A DNA stretch of 64,000 nucleotides from Halomarina litorea. GTDB taxonomy: Archaea; Halobacteriota; Halobacteria; Halobacteriales; Haloarculaceae. Below the pieces are notes generated by a model. It was not told the origin of the DNA, made no database searches, and was given only the letters and a program-made list of their open reading frames with translations. The first letter of the stretch is position 1; each line of letters starts with the position of its first letter. A program made the position numbers and the translations under genes. This document shows positions 51,197 to 58,387 of the stretch, piece by piece. Where the stretch lies: contig NZ_CP100448.1 in the NCBI RefSeq assembly GCF_024227715.1, positions 2,811,655-2,875,654 on the forward strand, given 5' to 3'.

Positions 51197-53461
51197 GTGA
51201 CCGACCCGGCGTACATGCGGTTTTTCCCGTACGGCACGCCCTACGACCACCAGCGCGAGGCGATGGACGACATCGCGGGTGCGCTCGACGACGGGCGCGA
51301 CGTGCTGTTCGAGGGGGCCTGCGGGACGGGAAAGACGCTCGCGGCGCTCGTTCCGGCGCTCGAACACGCCCGCCAGACGGACAAGACGGTCGTCATCACG
51401 ACCAACGTCCACCAGCAGACGCGCCAGTTCATCGAGGAGGCCCGCGCCATCACCCGACAGGAGCCGATTCGAGCCGTCGTCTTCCGCGGGAAGGGGTCGA
51501 TGTGCCACATCGACGTGGGCTACGAGGAGTGTCAGGCCCTCCGAGACACCACCCGCGAACTCGTCGAAGTCGAACAGGACAAGGGAACGCTCGGCGACCG
51601 GGAGGACGACTTACTCGAAGATGCCCAACGCGGCGAAGAGGGGGCCGCCGAGGGCCGGCAGGCCGTCATGGACGAACTCGCGGCGCTCGAAGACGAACTG
51701 GAGGACCTGCGCGAGGCCGCCACCTGCGACTACTACTACAACAACCTCGTCGGCGACACCGACGCGTTCTACCAGTGGCTGTTCGACGACGTGCGGACGC
51801 CCGACGAGATATACGAACACGCCCACGACGAGGGCTTCTGCGGGTACGAGTTGCTGAAGGAGGGGATGGAGGGCGTCGACCTCGTCGTCTGCAACTACCA
51901 CCACCTGCTCGACCCGATGATCCGCGAGCAGTTCTTCCGGTGGCTGGGCCGCGACCCCGAGGACGTGGTCGTCGTCTTAGACGAGGCTCACAACGTCGAG
52001 GACGCGGCCCGCGACCACGCCACCCGGACGCTCGCCGAGCCCACCCTCGACGGGGCGCTGGGCGAACTCGACGAGGCGAACGACCCGCGTGTCGGGCCGA
52101 CGCGAAACGTCGTCTCGGCGTTCCGCGAAGCGCTCGCGACCACCTACGACGACGCCCTCGCCTTCGGCGAACGCGGACAGGTCGGCGAGGACTGGTACGA
52201 CCTCTCCATCGTCAACGACCGGGGCCGCGACGACCTGACGCTCGCCTTCCTCGACGCCTACACCGGGAAGGGCATCCACGAGGACTTAGACCAGGCGCTC
52301 GAACTCGGCGGCGCGCTGGACCGCCAGTACCACGAGGCGTACAAGGAAGGCGAGACGCGAACGAGAAAGGAGTGTCGCGTCCTGCAGGCCGCGACGTTCG
52401 TCGACGACTGGTTGCGCGACTCCGACGAGGAGGGCCAGTACCCCGTCGTGAGCGTGCGCCGGCCGGGGCGCGGGATGAGCGGGGGCGACGACGCCGACCC
52501 GGACGGAGCGTCCAGTGGGGCAGACGACGAGGACCGGATGTACGGCCGCGCGGAGCTGTACACCTGCATCCCGCGTCGGGTCACCGAACCCCTGTTCGGC
52601 GAACTCCACGCGAGCGTCCTGATGAGCGCGACGCTCCGCCCGTTCGACGTGCTCGGGGACGTCCTCGGCGTCGCGGGCGACGGCGAGGATGGGGGCGGAG
52701 ACACCGGCCCGGTGACGATGGCCTACGGCGAGCAGTTCCCCGAGGAGCGCCGTCGCACCTACGCCGTGGACCTCCCGGCGCTGTTCGCCAGCAAGCGCGA
52801 CGACCCGAGCGTCCAGCGACAGGTCGCGGAGGCCCTCTCGGACGCCGTCGGGTTCACGCCGGGCAACACGCTCGTCTTCTTCCCCAGCTATCGGGAGGCC
52901 GAGCGCTACCACGAGATGCTCTCGCGGTCCGTCGACGCCACCCTCTACCTCGACAGGCCCGGCCAGCGCGCAGAGGACCTCCGCGAGCGGTTCACGTCGG
53001 GCGAGAACGGCGCGCTGTTCACCTCGCTGTGGGGCACGCTCGCCGAGGGGGTGAGCTTCGACGACGACGACGCCCGGACCGTCGTGGTCGTCGGCGTTCC
53101 CTACCCACATCTGGACGACCGGATGGACGCCGTACAGGACGCCTACGCGACGGCGTTCGCCGACGCCGAGAGCGAGGACCCCGGCTGGGAGTACGCCGTC
53201 GAAGTGCCGACGGTCAGAAAGACCCGGCAGGCCCTCGGGCGGGTCGTCCGCTCGCCGGAGGACTTCGGCGTGCGCGTCCTCCTCGACGAACGGTACACGA
53301 AGCGCGCGCGCCGCGAGATGCGCAAGTACAGCGTCACGGACGCGTTCCCGGTCGGGGAGCGCGTCGAACACATCGACATCGACCCGCCGAAGCTGAAGTT
53401 CGCGATGCTCAACTTCTACTCGGACATGAACGCGTGGACGGGCGCGCCGCCGGTGCCCTGA
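51197..53461 (+). CDS. XPD/Rad3-type ATP-dependent DNA helicase
   Basis: Protein of 754 residues from a GTG. Helicase domain 1 contains Walker A EGACGTGKTLAAL near residue 39-51. The Fe-S domain has four Cys (MCHIDVGYEECQAL, AATCDYYYN, EGFCGYEL), and VVVLDEAHNVEDAARDHA is the DEAH box. Helicase domain 2 has LMSATLRPFDVLG, FFPSYREAERY, TLAEGVSFDDD and QALGRVVRSPEDFG. It is a 5'-3' helicase of the XPD family, probably in repair. A disordered Asp/Gly-rich insert lies at about 430-450. It is longer than classical archaeal XPD (~550-650 aa), so it is nearer to the haloarchaeal Rad3-like group. Confidence 0.92.
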   Translation: MTDPAYMRFFPYGTPYDHQREAMDDIAGALDDGRDVLFEGACGTGKTLAALVPALEHARQTDKTVVITTNVHQQTRQFIEEARAITRQEPIRAVVFRGKGSMCHIDVGYEECQALRDTTRELVEVEQDKGTLGDREDDLLEDAQRGEEGAAEGRQAVMDELAALEDELEDLREAATCDYYYNNLVGDTDAFYQWLFDDVRTPDEIYEHAHDEGFCGYELLKEGMEGVDLVVCNYHHLLDPMIREQFFRWLGRDPEDVVVVLDEAHNVEDAARDHATRTLAEPTLDGALGELDEANDPRVGPTRNVVSAFREALATTYDDALAFGERGQVGEDWYDLSIVNDRGRDDLTLAFLDAYTGKGIHEDLDQALELGGALDRQYHEAYKEGETRTRKECRVLQAATFVDDWLRDSDEEGQYPVVSVRRPGRGMSGGDDADPDGASSGADDEDRMYGRAELYTCIPRRVTEPLFGELHASVLMSATLRPFDVLGDVLGVAGDGEDGGGDTGPVTMAYGEQFPEERRRTYAVDLPALFASKRDDPSVQRQVAEALSDAVGFTPGNTLVFFPSYREAERYHEMLSRSVDATLYLDRPGQRAEDLRERFTSGENGALFTSLWGTLAEGVSFDDDDARTVVVVGVPYPHLDDRMDAVQDAYATAFADAESEDPGWEYAVEVPTVRKTRQALGRVVRSPEDFGVRVLLDERYTKRARREMRKYSVTDAFPVGERVEHIDIDPPKLKFAMLNFYSDMNAWTGAPPVP

Positions 53462-53481
53462 GGCGGGGTCCCGGGAGCGGC

Positions 53482-53970
53482 TCACCCGACTGGTATCGCT
53501 GTGACGGGTTCCCGGTAGCGTGCCGACCAGAGGTGGAGCGAGGAGACGGTCCACTCGACGGGGTCGACCCCTCGTTCGCAGAACGCCCTCACCGCGTCCG
53601 GGTCGCCGCCGCGCCCGAGGGTCACGTGCGGGACGTAGTCTTCGCCCTCGATGTCGGGGACGGGGTCGAACGAGGTGCAGAGTCGGTCGTGGAGGGCGCG
53701 GAGGCCGGGACTCTCGACGGCGAGGTAGGTGACGGGGCCGGTGGCGGCGGCGAACGTCCCCAGTCCGGCGATTCGGGCCGGACACGGCGAGGCGTCTCCT
53801 AGAACCGCCCGCGTTCGGTCGGCGAGTGCGCGGTGATCGCCGTCCCCGACACGCTTGACGACGAGGGTGGGCCGTTCGCGTGGGCGGACGCCCGCCGGCA
53901 GGTCCTCGCGGAGCCTCGCCGCGAGCGCTCGGACCGACTCGGGAACCGGCGCGTTCAGGCTGTACGACAT
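53482..53970 (-). CDS. 2H phosphoesterase-like protein (2'-5' RNA ligase family) with one catalytic His missing
   Basis: Protein of 162 residues. YSLNAPVPESVRALAARLRED is the family start. The second catalytic motif is intact (YVPHVTLGRGGD). The first, where HxTL or HTLV is expected, reads RERPTLVVKRVGDGD, so the His appears to be replaced by Pro. LAVESPGLRALHDRLC is the conserved helix. Loss of one His should abolish 2H chemistry, suggesting a binding role or changed activity. The ATG at 53968-53970 is a sensible start; the frame continues upstream. It is convergent with the helicase. Confidence 0.7.
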   Translation of the reverse strand: MSYSLNAPVPESVRALAARLREDLPAGVRPRERPTLVVKRVGDGDHRALADRTRAVLGDASPCPARIAGLGTFAAATGPVTYLAVESPGLRALHDRLCTSFDPVPDIEGEDYVPHVTLGRGGDPDAVRAFCERGVDPVEWTVSSLHLWSARYREPVTAIPVG

Positions 53971-54158
53971 CTTCGGTGACGAGCCGTGGCCGCTCGAACC
54001 GGACATTCGACGTGTATCGGTCGAACTGACCGCCAGTTCGTCGTACTCTTTTCGGTACGGCTGTTCACACACCCACCACACGCCGAGAGAACTAAAACCC
54101 CTCCAACGGTCGTGAGTGGCGCTAACACGCCGACGTAAGCGTTGCCAACCGAGACAGG

Positions 54159-54164
54159 TTTATA
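54159..54164 (+). promoter_or_regulatory. TATA box of the argG leader transcript
   Basis: TTTATA within CAGGTTTATACTC. It is the best TATA element in the gap before argG. A start about 26 bases downstream falls at 54188, two bases before the ATG of the arginine-rich leader ORF, and about 180 bases before argG itself. A weaker GATACA lies nearer argG (54345-54350). Confidence 0.75.
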
Positions 54165-54189
54165 CTCGTCGGGCAGTACCGATTCAGTA

Positions 54190-54270
54190 ATGACACGGGC
54201 CCACTCCACCGACGGCGCGTCGAGCGGTGGGTACCGCCTCGTTCTCCTGCGACCGCGACCGGGCCGTTAG
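54190..54270 (+). CDS. Candidate arginine-rich leader peptide upstream of argG (26 aa)
   Basis: ATG at 54190, TAG at 54268-54270. Five of 26 codons are Arg (positions 3, 16, 21, 23, 26; CGG, CGC, CGA, CGA, CGT), and three fall in the last six (ending RPRPGR). The ORF starts where the upstream TATA box predicts transcription to begin, so it would be translated as a leaderless message. The 3' end, CGGGCCGTTAG, is identical in sequence and frame to the end of a second Arg-rich ORF at 57233-57283. GGGCC-GTTA-GGCCC forms a hairpin over its stop codon. It is inferred to sense charged tRNA-Arg and to affect argG; there is no direct evidence of translation. Confidence 0.6.
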   Translation: MTRAHSTDGASSGGYRLVLLRPRPGR

Positions 54271-54274
54271 GCCC
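54261..54274 (+). promoter_or_regulatory. Hairpin covering the stop codon of the argG leader ORF
   Basis: GGGCC-GTTA-GGCCC, five base pairs with a four-base loop; the loop and the first base of the second arm include the TAG. A ribosome that reaches the stop would disrupt it, one stalled earlier at the CGA codons would not. Confidence 0.5.
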
Positions 54275-54321
54275 AACTCTACTCACTTCCCAGTCGGTTT
54301 CCGCATCGCTCTCGACGACCA

Positions 54322-54340
54322 CGCGCCGCGTTCCGGCGCG
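54322..54340 (+). promoter_or_regulatory. Perfect GC hairpin just upstream of argG
   Basis: CGCGCCG-CGTTC-CGGCGCG, seven G-C pairs, 28 bases before the argG ATG. It may act in transcript folding or termination control; there is no T tract after it. Confidence 0.55.
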
Positions 54341-54368
54341 CCCTGATACACCAGCACACACCACACCA

Positions 54369-55634
54369 ATGACGACGAACACGGAGAAAGTCGCGCTCGC
54401 CTTCTCGGGCGGCCTCGACACGACAGTCTGCGTCCCGCTACTGAAAGAGGAGTACGGCTACGACGAGGTCATCGGCGTCACCGTCGACGTCGGCCAACCG
54501 GCCGAGGAGTTCGACGAGGCCGAGGAGACGGCCGAGGCACTCGGTCTCGACCACTACGTTGTCGACGCGCAAGCCGAGTTCGCGGACCTCTGTTTCGACT
54601 CGGTCCGCGCGAACGCCGACTACCAGGGCTACCCGCTCGGGACCGCCCTCGCGCGCCCCGTCATCGCCGAGGCCATCCTCGACGTCGCACAGGAACAGGG
54701 CTGTACCGCCATCGCCCACGGCTGTACGGGCAAGGGCAACGACCAGCTCAGGTTCGAGGCCGTCTGGCGCGCCTCCGACCTCGCGGTCATCGCGCCGGTG
54801 CGCGAACTCGGCCTCACCCGCGAGTGGGAGAGCGAGTACGCCGCCGAGCGTGACCTGCCCGTCGAGGGCGGCAACGAGGGCGCCTGGAGCATCGACACGA
54901 ACCTCTGGAGTCGCTCCGTCGAGGGCGACGACCTGGAGGACCCCGGCTACGTGCCCCCCGAGGACATCTACGAGTGGACCGACACGCCCGGGAACGCGGA
55001 GACGGAACTCGTCGAAATCGAGTTCGAGGACGGCTACCCGGTCGCCGTCGACGGGGAGGAGATGGATCCAGTCGCCCTCATCGACCACCTGAACGAGGTG
55101 GCCGGGAAACACGGGGTCGGTCGTACGGACATGATGGAAGACCGCATGCTCGGCCTGAAGGTCCGCGAGAACTACGAACACCCCGCCGCGACGGCCCTGC
55201 TGAACGCACACGAGGCGCTCGAAGGCCTCGTCCTCACGCAGGAGGAGCGCTCGTTCAAGAAGCAGGTCGACCAGCAGTGGTCTGAGAAGGCCTACCAGGG
55301 TCTCGTGGACGCGCCGCTGGTCGACGCCCTCGACGGGTTCATCGCGAGCACGCAGGAGCGCGTGACCGGGACGGTGACCCTGAAACTGGAGGGGGGGCAG
55401 TGTCGCCCGGTGGGCCGCGAGAGCGACTTCGCGGTGTACTCCGAGTCGGCCGCCTCGTTCAACACGGAGACCGTCGACGGCATCGAACAGGCCGACGCGA
55501 CGGGCGTAGCGAAGTACCACGGCTTCCAGGGCCGCCTCGCGAAGCAGGTCATCGGGGGGCAGGAGGCACCCGCCGCGGTGACCGACGGCGGTGCCAGCCA
55601 CCTCACGGACGACGGGACCGGAGACGAGGAGTAA
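54369..55634 (+). CDS. argG: Argininosuccinate synthase
   Basis: Protein of 421 residues. It joins citrulline and aspartate using ATP, the next-to-last step of arginine synthesis. The PP-loop AFSGGLDTTV (S13-T19) is clear, followed by EVIGVTVDVGQPAEEF, GNDQLRFE (aspartate and citrulline site) and WSIDTNLWSRSVEGD. The C-terminal region is acidic. The start MTTNTEKVALAFSGGLD matches the family. It is the first gene of the arg cluster; two candidate leader elements lie before it. argH follows after two bases, so both are in one unit. Confidence 0.97.
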   Translation: MTTNTEKVALAFSGGLDTTVCVPLLKEEYGYDEVIGVTVDVGQPAEEFDEAEETAEALGLDHYVVDAQAEFADLCFDSVRANADYQGYPLGTALARPVIAEAILDVAQEQGCTAIAHGCTGKGNDQLRFEAVWRASDLAVIAPVRELGLTREWESEYAAERDLPVEGGNEGAWSIDTNLWSRSVEGDDLEDPGYVPPEDIYEWTDTPGNAETELVEIEFEDGYPVAVDGEEMDPVALIDHLNEVAGKHGVGRTDMMEDRMLGLKVRENYEHPAATALLNAHEALEGLVLTQEERSFKKQVDQQWSEKAYQGLVDAPLVDALDGFIASTQERVTGTVTLKLEGGQCRPVGRESDFAVYSESAASFNTETVDGIEQADATGVAKYHGFQGRLAKQVIGGQEAPAAVTDGGASHLTDDGTGDEE

Positions 55635-55636
55635 TC

Positions 55637-57127
55637 ATGGTCGGCGACGGCGAGGGGGGAAGCTCCTCCGGGAGCCGGACGGCGTCCGGCGACAGCGACG
55701 TGGTGCGCAGGGAGCGCTTCAGCGGCGGCCCCGCCCGCGAGTTCCTCTCGTCGCTCGCCGCCGACGAGCGCATCTTCGACGCGGACCTCGCGGTGGACCG
55801 CGCGCACGTCGTGATGCTCGCCGAACGGGGAATCGTCGCGAACGACGAGGCGGGCGACATCCTCACCGCCCTCGACATCGTGGAGGTCGCCGGCCACGAC
55901 GACCTGCCGAACGGCGAGGACGTCCACGCGGCCATCGAGACGGCCGTCATCGAGGAGATCGGCCCCGTCGGCGGGAAGATGCACACCGCCCGCTCGCGCA
56001 ACGACGAGGTGGCGACGTGCATCCGCTATCGCCTCCGCGAGGACCTGCTGGATGCCGTGGAGGCGACCGTGACGCTCCGCGAGGCGCTGCTCGACGTGGC
56101 CGCGGAGCACACCGAGACGGTGATGCCCGGCTTCACCCACCTCCAGCCCGCCCAGCCGACGACCGTGGCCCACTGGTGCTGTTCGTACGCGCAGGCGCTC
56201 GCCCGCGACACGGCCCGCCTGCTCGACGCGTACGAGCGGGTCAATCGGTCGCCGCTGGGCGCGGCGGCGTTCGCGGGCACCACCTTCGACGTGGACCGCG
56301 AACGCGTCGCCGCCCTACTCGGGTTCGACGGCGTGCTGGAGAACGCGATGGACGCGAGCGCGACGCGCGACTTCCTCGTGGAGTCGGTGAGCGCGCTGGC
56401 GACGCTCTCGACGACCCTCTCCGGTCTCGCCGAGGACCTCGTCGTCTTCGCGAACAAGGGGTACGTCGCCCTCTCTGACGACTACTCCTCTACCTCCTCC
56501 ATCATGCCCCAGAAGGTGAACCCGGACACCCTCGAACTCGTGCGGGCGACGGCGGGCGACGCGAGCGCGGGGCTCAACGGCCTGCTGACGACGCTGAAGG
56601 GTCTGCCCCGTGCGTACAACCGCGACCTGCAGCGCGCGACGCCCCACGCGTGGGAGGCGGTCGACGCCGTGACCCACGCGACGGACGTCGCCGCGGGCGC
56701 GGTGGCGACGGCCGACTGGCCCGAAGAAGTACTGGAGGACGCCGCGAGCGAGGGCTTCTCGACGGCGACGGGGGTGGCGGACCTGCTGGCGGCGGGCGGC
56801 CTGCCGTTCCGGACCGCACACGAAATCGTCGCCAAAGCCTCTGAGAGCGGCGCGGACTACGACGCCGTCGCGGCGGCGGCCGAGGAGGTACTGGACGACC
56901 CCCTCTCGACGTACGCCTCCCGCGAGGCGGTGGAGGCGGCGCTGGACCCCGTCGAGAACGTCGCGTCGCGCGACTCGCTGGGTGGTCCCGCCCCCGAGGC
57001 GGTGGCCGCGCACGTCGAACGCGCCGGGACGGAACTGGCCGAGGACGCGGCGGCCCTCGAAGCGCGCCGCGAGGCGCTGGCGACGGCGAACGCGGCGCTC
57101 CGCGAGGAGGTGAACGGGTATGCGTGA
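55637..57127 (+). CDS. argH: Argininosuccinate lyase
   Basis: Protein of 496 residues. It splits argininosuccinate into arginine and fumarate. MHTARSRNDEVATCIRYRLRED, TVMPGFTHLQPAQPTTVAHW and the signature SSTSSIMPQKVNPDTLELV are all present; the first Ser of the mobile loop (SSIMP) is the usual catalytic residue. The N-terminus is extended by ~25 Ser/Gly/Asp-rich residues. It starts two bases after argG. The last gene of the argG-argH pair; the gap of 230 bases after it contains the second leader-like ORF. Confidence 0.97.
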   Translation: MVGDGEGGSSSGSRTASGDSDVVRRERFSGGPAREFLSSLAADERIFDADLAVDRAHVVMLAERGIVANDEAGDILTALDIVEVAGHDDLPNGEDVHAAIETAVIEEIGPVGGKMHTARSRNDEVATCIRYRLREDLLDAVEATVTLREALLDVAAEHTETVMPGFTHLQPAQPTTVAHWCCSYAQALARDTARLLDAYERVNRSPLGAAAFAGTTFDVDRERVAALLGFDGVLENAMDASATRDFLVESVSALATLSTTLSGLAEDLVVFANKGYVALSDDYSSTSSIMPQKVNPDTLELVRATAGDASAGLNGLLTTLKGLPRAYNRDLQRATPHAWEAVDAVTHATDVAAGAVATADWPEEVLEDAASEGFSTATGVADLLAAGGLPFRTAHEIVAKASESGADYDAVAAAAEEVLDDPLSTYASREAVEAALDPVENVASRDSLGGPAPEAVAAHVERAGTELAEDAAALEARREALATANAALREEVNGYA

Positions 57128-57232
57128 GTCGACGGTCGTGACCGCGCGCACCCCCGCCGCCCCTGCCGTCCGACGACCGGTCCCGGGTGCCCGACCGCCG
57201 CCGGCTTCGGCCGGGACTGAACTACCACACCG

Positions 57233-57283
57233 ATGATACACCGAAATCGAATCCGACGTTCGCGCCGTTCTGCGGGCCGTTAG
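57233..57283 (+). CDS. Candidate arginine-rich leader peptide upstream of lysW (16 aa)
   Basis: ATG at 57233, TAG at 57281-57283; the peptide is MIHRNRIRRSRRSAGR. Seven of 16 codons are Arg (CGA x3, CGT x3, CGC x1). Six of these seven are A- or T-ending codons, against the strong GC3 preference of the genome. It ends with CGGGCCGTTAG, the same 11 bases and frame as the argG leader ORF. A T-rich tract (57298-57310) begins 15 bases after the stop. No TATA box is seen just upstream, so it may be reached by transcripts from argH. Inferred role: arginine-dependent attenuation of the lysW-argF genes. Confidence 0.6.
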   Translation: MIHRNRIRRSRRSAGR

Positions 57284-57297
57284 CTCTGCTTCGGTCG

Positions 57298-57310
57298 TTA
57301 ATTTTCTTTG
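57298..57310 (+). promoter_or_regulatory. T-rich tract after the lysW leader ORF: terminator or TATA element
   Basis: TTAATTTTCTTTG, in a very GC-rich region. Archaeal RNA polymerase terminates at oligo-U tracts, so it could be the termination site of an attenuator. It could equally be a TATA element for lysW, with a start near 57328. A second element, GTTAAG (57325-57330), is about 30 bases from the lysW ATG. Confidence 0.5.
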
Positions 57311-57357
57311 ACACAATCGCTGGTGTTAAGTGGCTATGGTGGTCAGTACCGAGTACA

Positions 57358-57522
57358 ATGGTAGACTGCCCCGAGTGTGGGGGAAGCGTGACCCTGCACG
57401 ACGACGCTGAGACCGGCGAGATCATCGACTGCGGGACGTGTGGAGCCGAACTCGAGGTCATCGGGACGGACCCCGTCGAACTCGAGACGGCACCCGAACT
57501 CGAAGAGGACTGGGGCGAATAG
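57358..57522 (+). CDS. lysW: LysW, amino-group carrier protein
   Basis: A 54-residue acidic protein. Two CxxC pairs (C4/C7 in DCPECGG and C25/C28 in DCGTCGAE) bind zinc, and the C-terminus ends EDWGE. The last Glu is the side chain that LysX links to the substrate amino group; the rest of the pathway acts on the carrier-bound intermediate. Found with lysX and argC, argB, argD and argE in the same order as in archaea that make lysine and/or arginine this way. Here argF, argG and argH show that arginine is the product. Confidence 0.96.
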   Translation: MVDCPECGGSVTLHDDAETGEIIDCGTCGAELEVIGTDPVELETAPELEEDWGE

Positions 57523-57523
57523 A

Positions 57524-58387
57524 ATGCGTGTCGGCGTGCTGTACTCCCGGATTCGGCGGGACGAGAAGCTCCTGCTGAACGAACTCCGGTCGCGCGACCA
57601 CGAGGTGGCGAAACTCGACGTCCGCAAACTGCGGTTCGCGCTGGACGAACCGCCAGCCGAACTCGCGGAGTGCGACGTCGTCCTCGACCGCTGTCTCGCC
57701 ACCAGCCGGAGCCTCTACGCGAGTCAGTTCGTCGACAGCTACGGCGTCCCGGTCGTGAACGGCCCGGAGACGGCCGAGGTATGCGCGGACAAGGCCAAGA
57801 ACAGCCTCGCGCTCTCGAACGCGGGCGTCCCCACCCCCCGGACGGAGGTGGCGTTCACGAAGGAGACGGCGATGGAGATCATCGAGGACTTCGGTTACCC
57901 CTGCGTCCTCAAGCCCGTCGTGGGGTCGTGGGGTCGCCTGATGGCGAAGATCGACTCGCGGTCGGCGGCCGAGGCCATCCTCGAACACAAGGCGACACTC
58001 GGCCACTACGAGCACAAGGTGTTCTACGTCCAGGAGTTCGTCGAGAAACCCGGCCGCGACATCCGCGTCGTGGCGACGGACGGCGAACCCGTGGCCGCGA
58101 TGACGCGCACCTCGGACCACTGGCTGACGAACGCCGCGAAGGGCGCGACGGCCGAACCGTTCGAACTGGACGACGAGGCACTCGACCTCGTCGAACGCGC
58201 CAGCGAGGCCGTCGGCGGGGGCCTGCTGGGCGTGGACCTGATGGAGACCGGCGAGTCCGGCTATACGGTCCACGAGGTCAACCACACGGTGGAGTTCAAG
58301 GCCCTCTCGGACGCGACGGACGTGGACGTGGCCGCCCGCGTGGTCGACTGGCTGGAGACGAAGGTGCCCGCGGAGGTCAGCGCATGA
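57524..58387 (+). CDS. lysX: LysX/ArgX, LysW-glutamate (or aminoadipate) ligase
   Basis: Protein of 287 residues in the ATP-grasp fold. KNSLALSNAGVPTPRTEVAFTKE, YPCVLKPVVGSWGRLMAKI and FYVQEFVEKPGRDIRVVA hold the ATP contacts, and the metal-binding end is GVDLMETG...VHEVNHTVEFK. It ligates the amino group of glutamate to the terminal Glu of LysW, so the ArgX name would be more exact if only glutamate is used. The ATG lies one base after the lysW stop codon. It overlaps argC by four bases. Confidence 0.94.
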   Translation: MRVGVLYSRIRRDEKLLLNELRSRDHEVAKLDVRKLRFALDEPPAELAECDVVLDRCLATSRSLYASQFVDSYGVPVVNGPETAEVCADKAKNSLALSNAGVPTPRTEVAFTKETAMEIIEDFGYPCVLKPVVGSWGRLMAKIDSRSAAEAILEHKATLGHYEHKVFYVQEFVEKPGRDIRVVATDGEPVAAMTRTSDHWLTNAAKGATAEPFELDDEALDLVERASEAVGGGLLGVDLMETGESGYTVHEVNHTVEFKALSDATDVDVAARVVDWLETKVPAEVSA

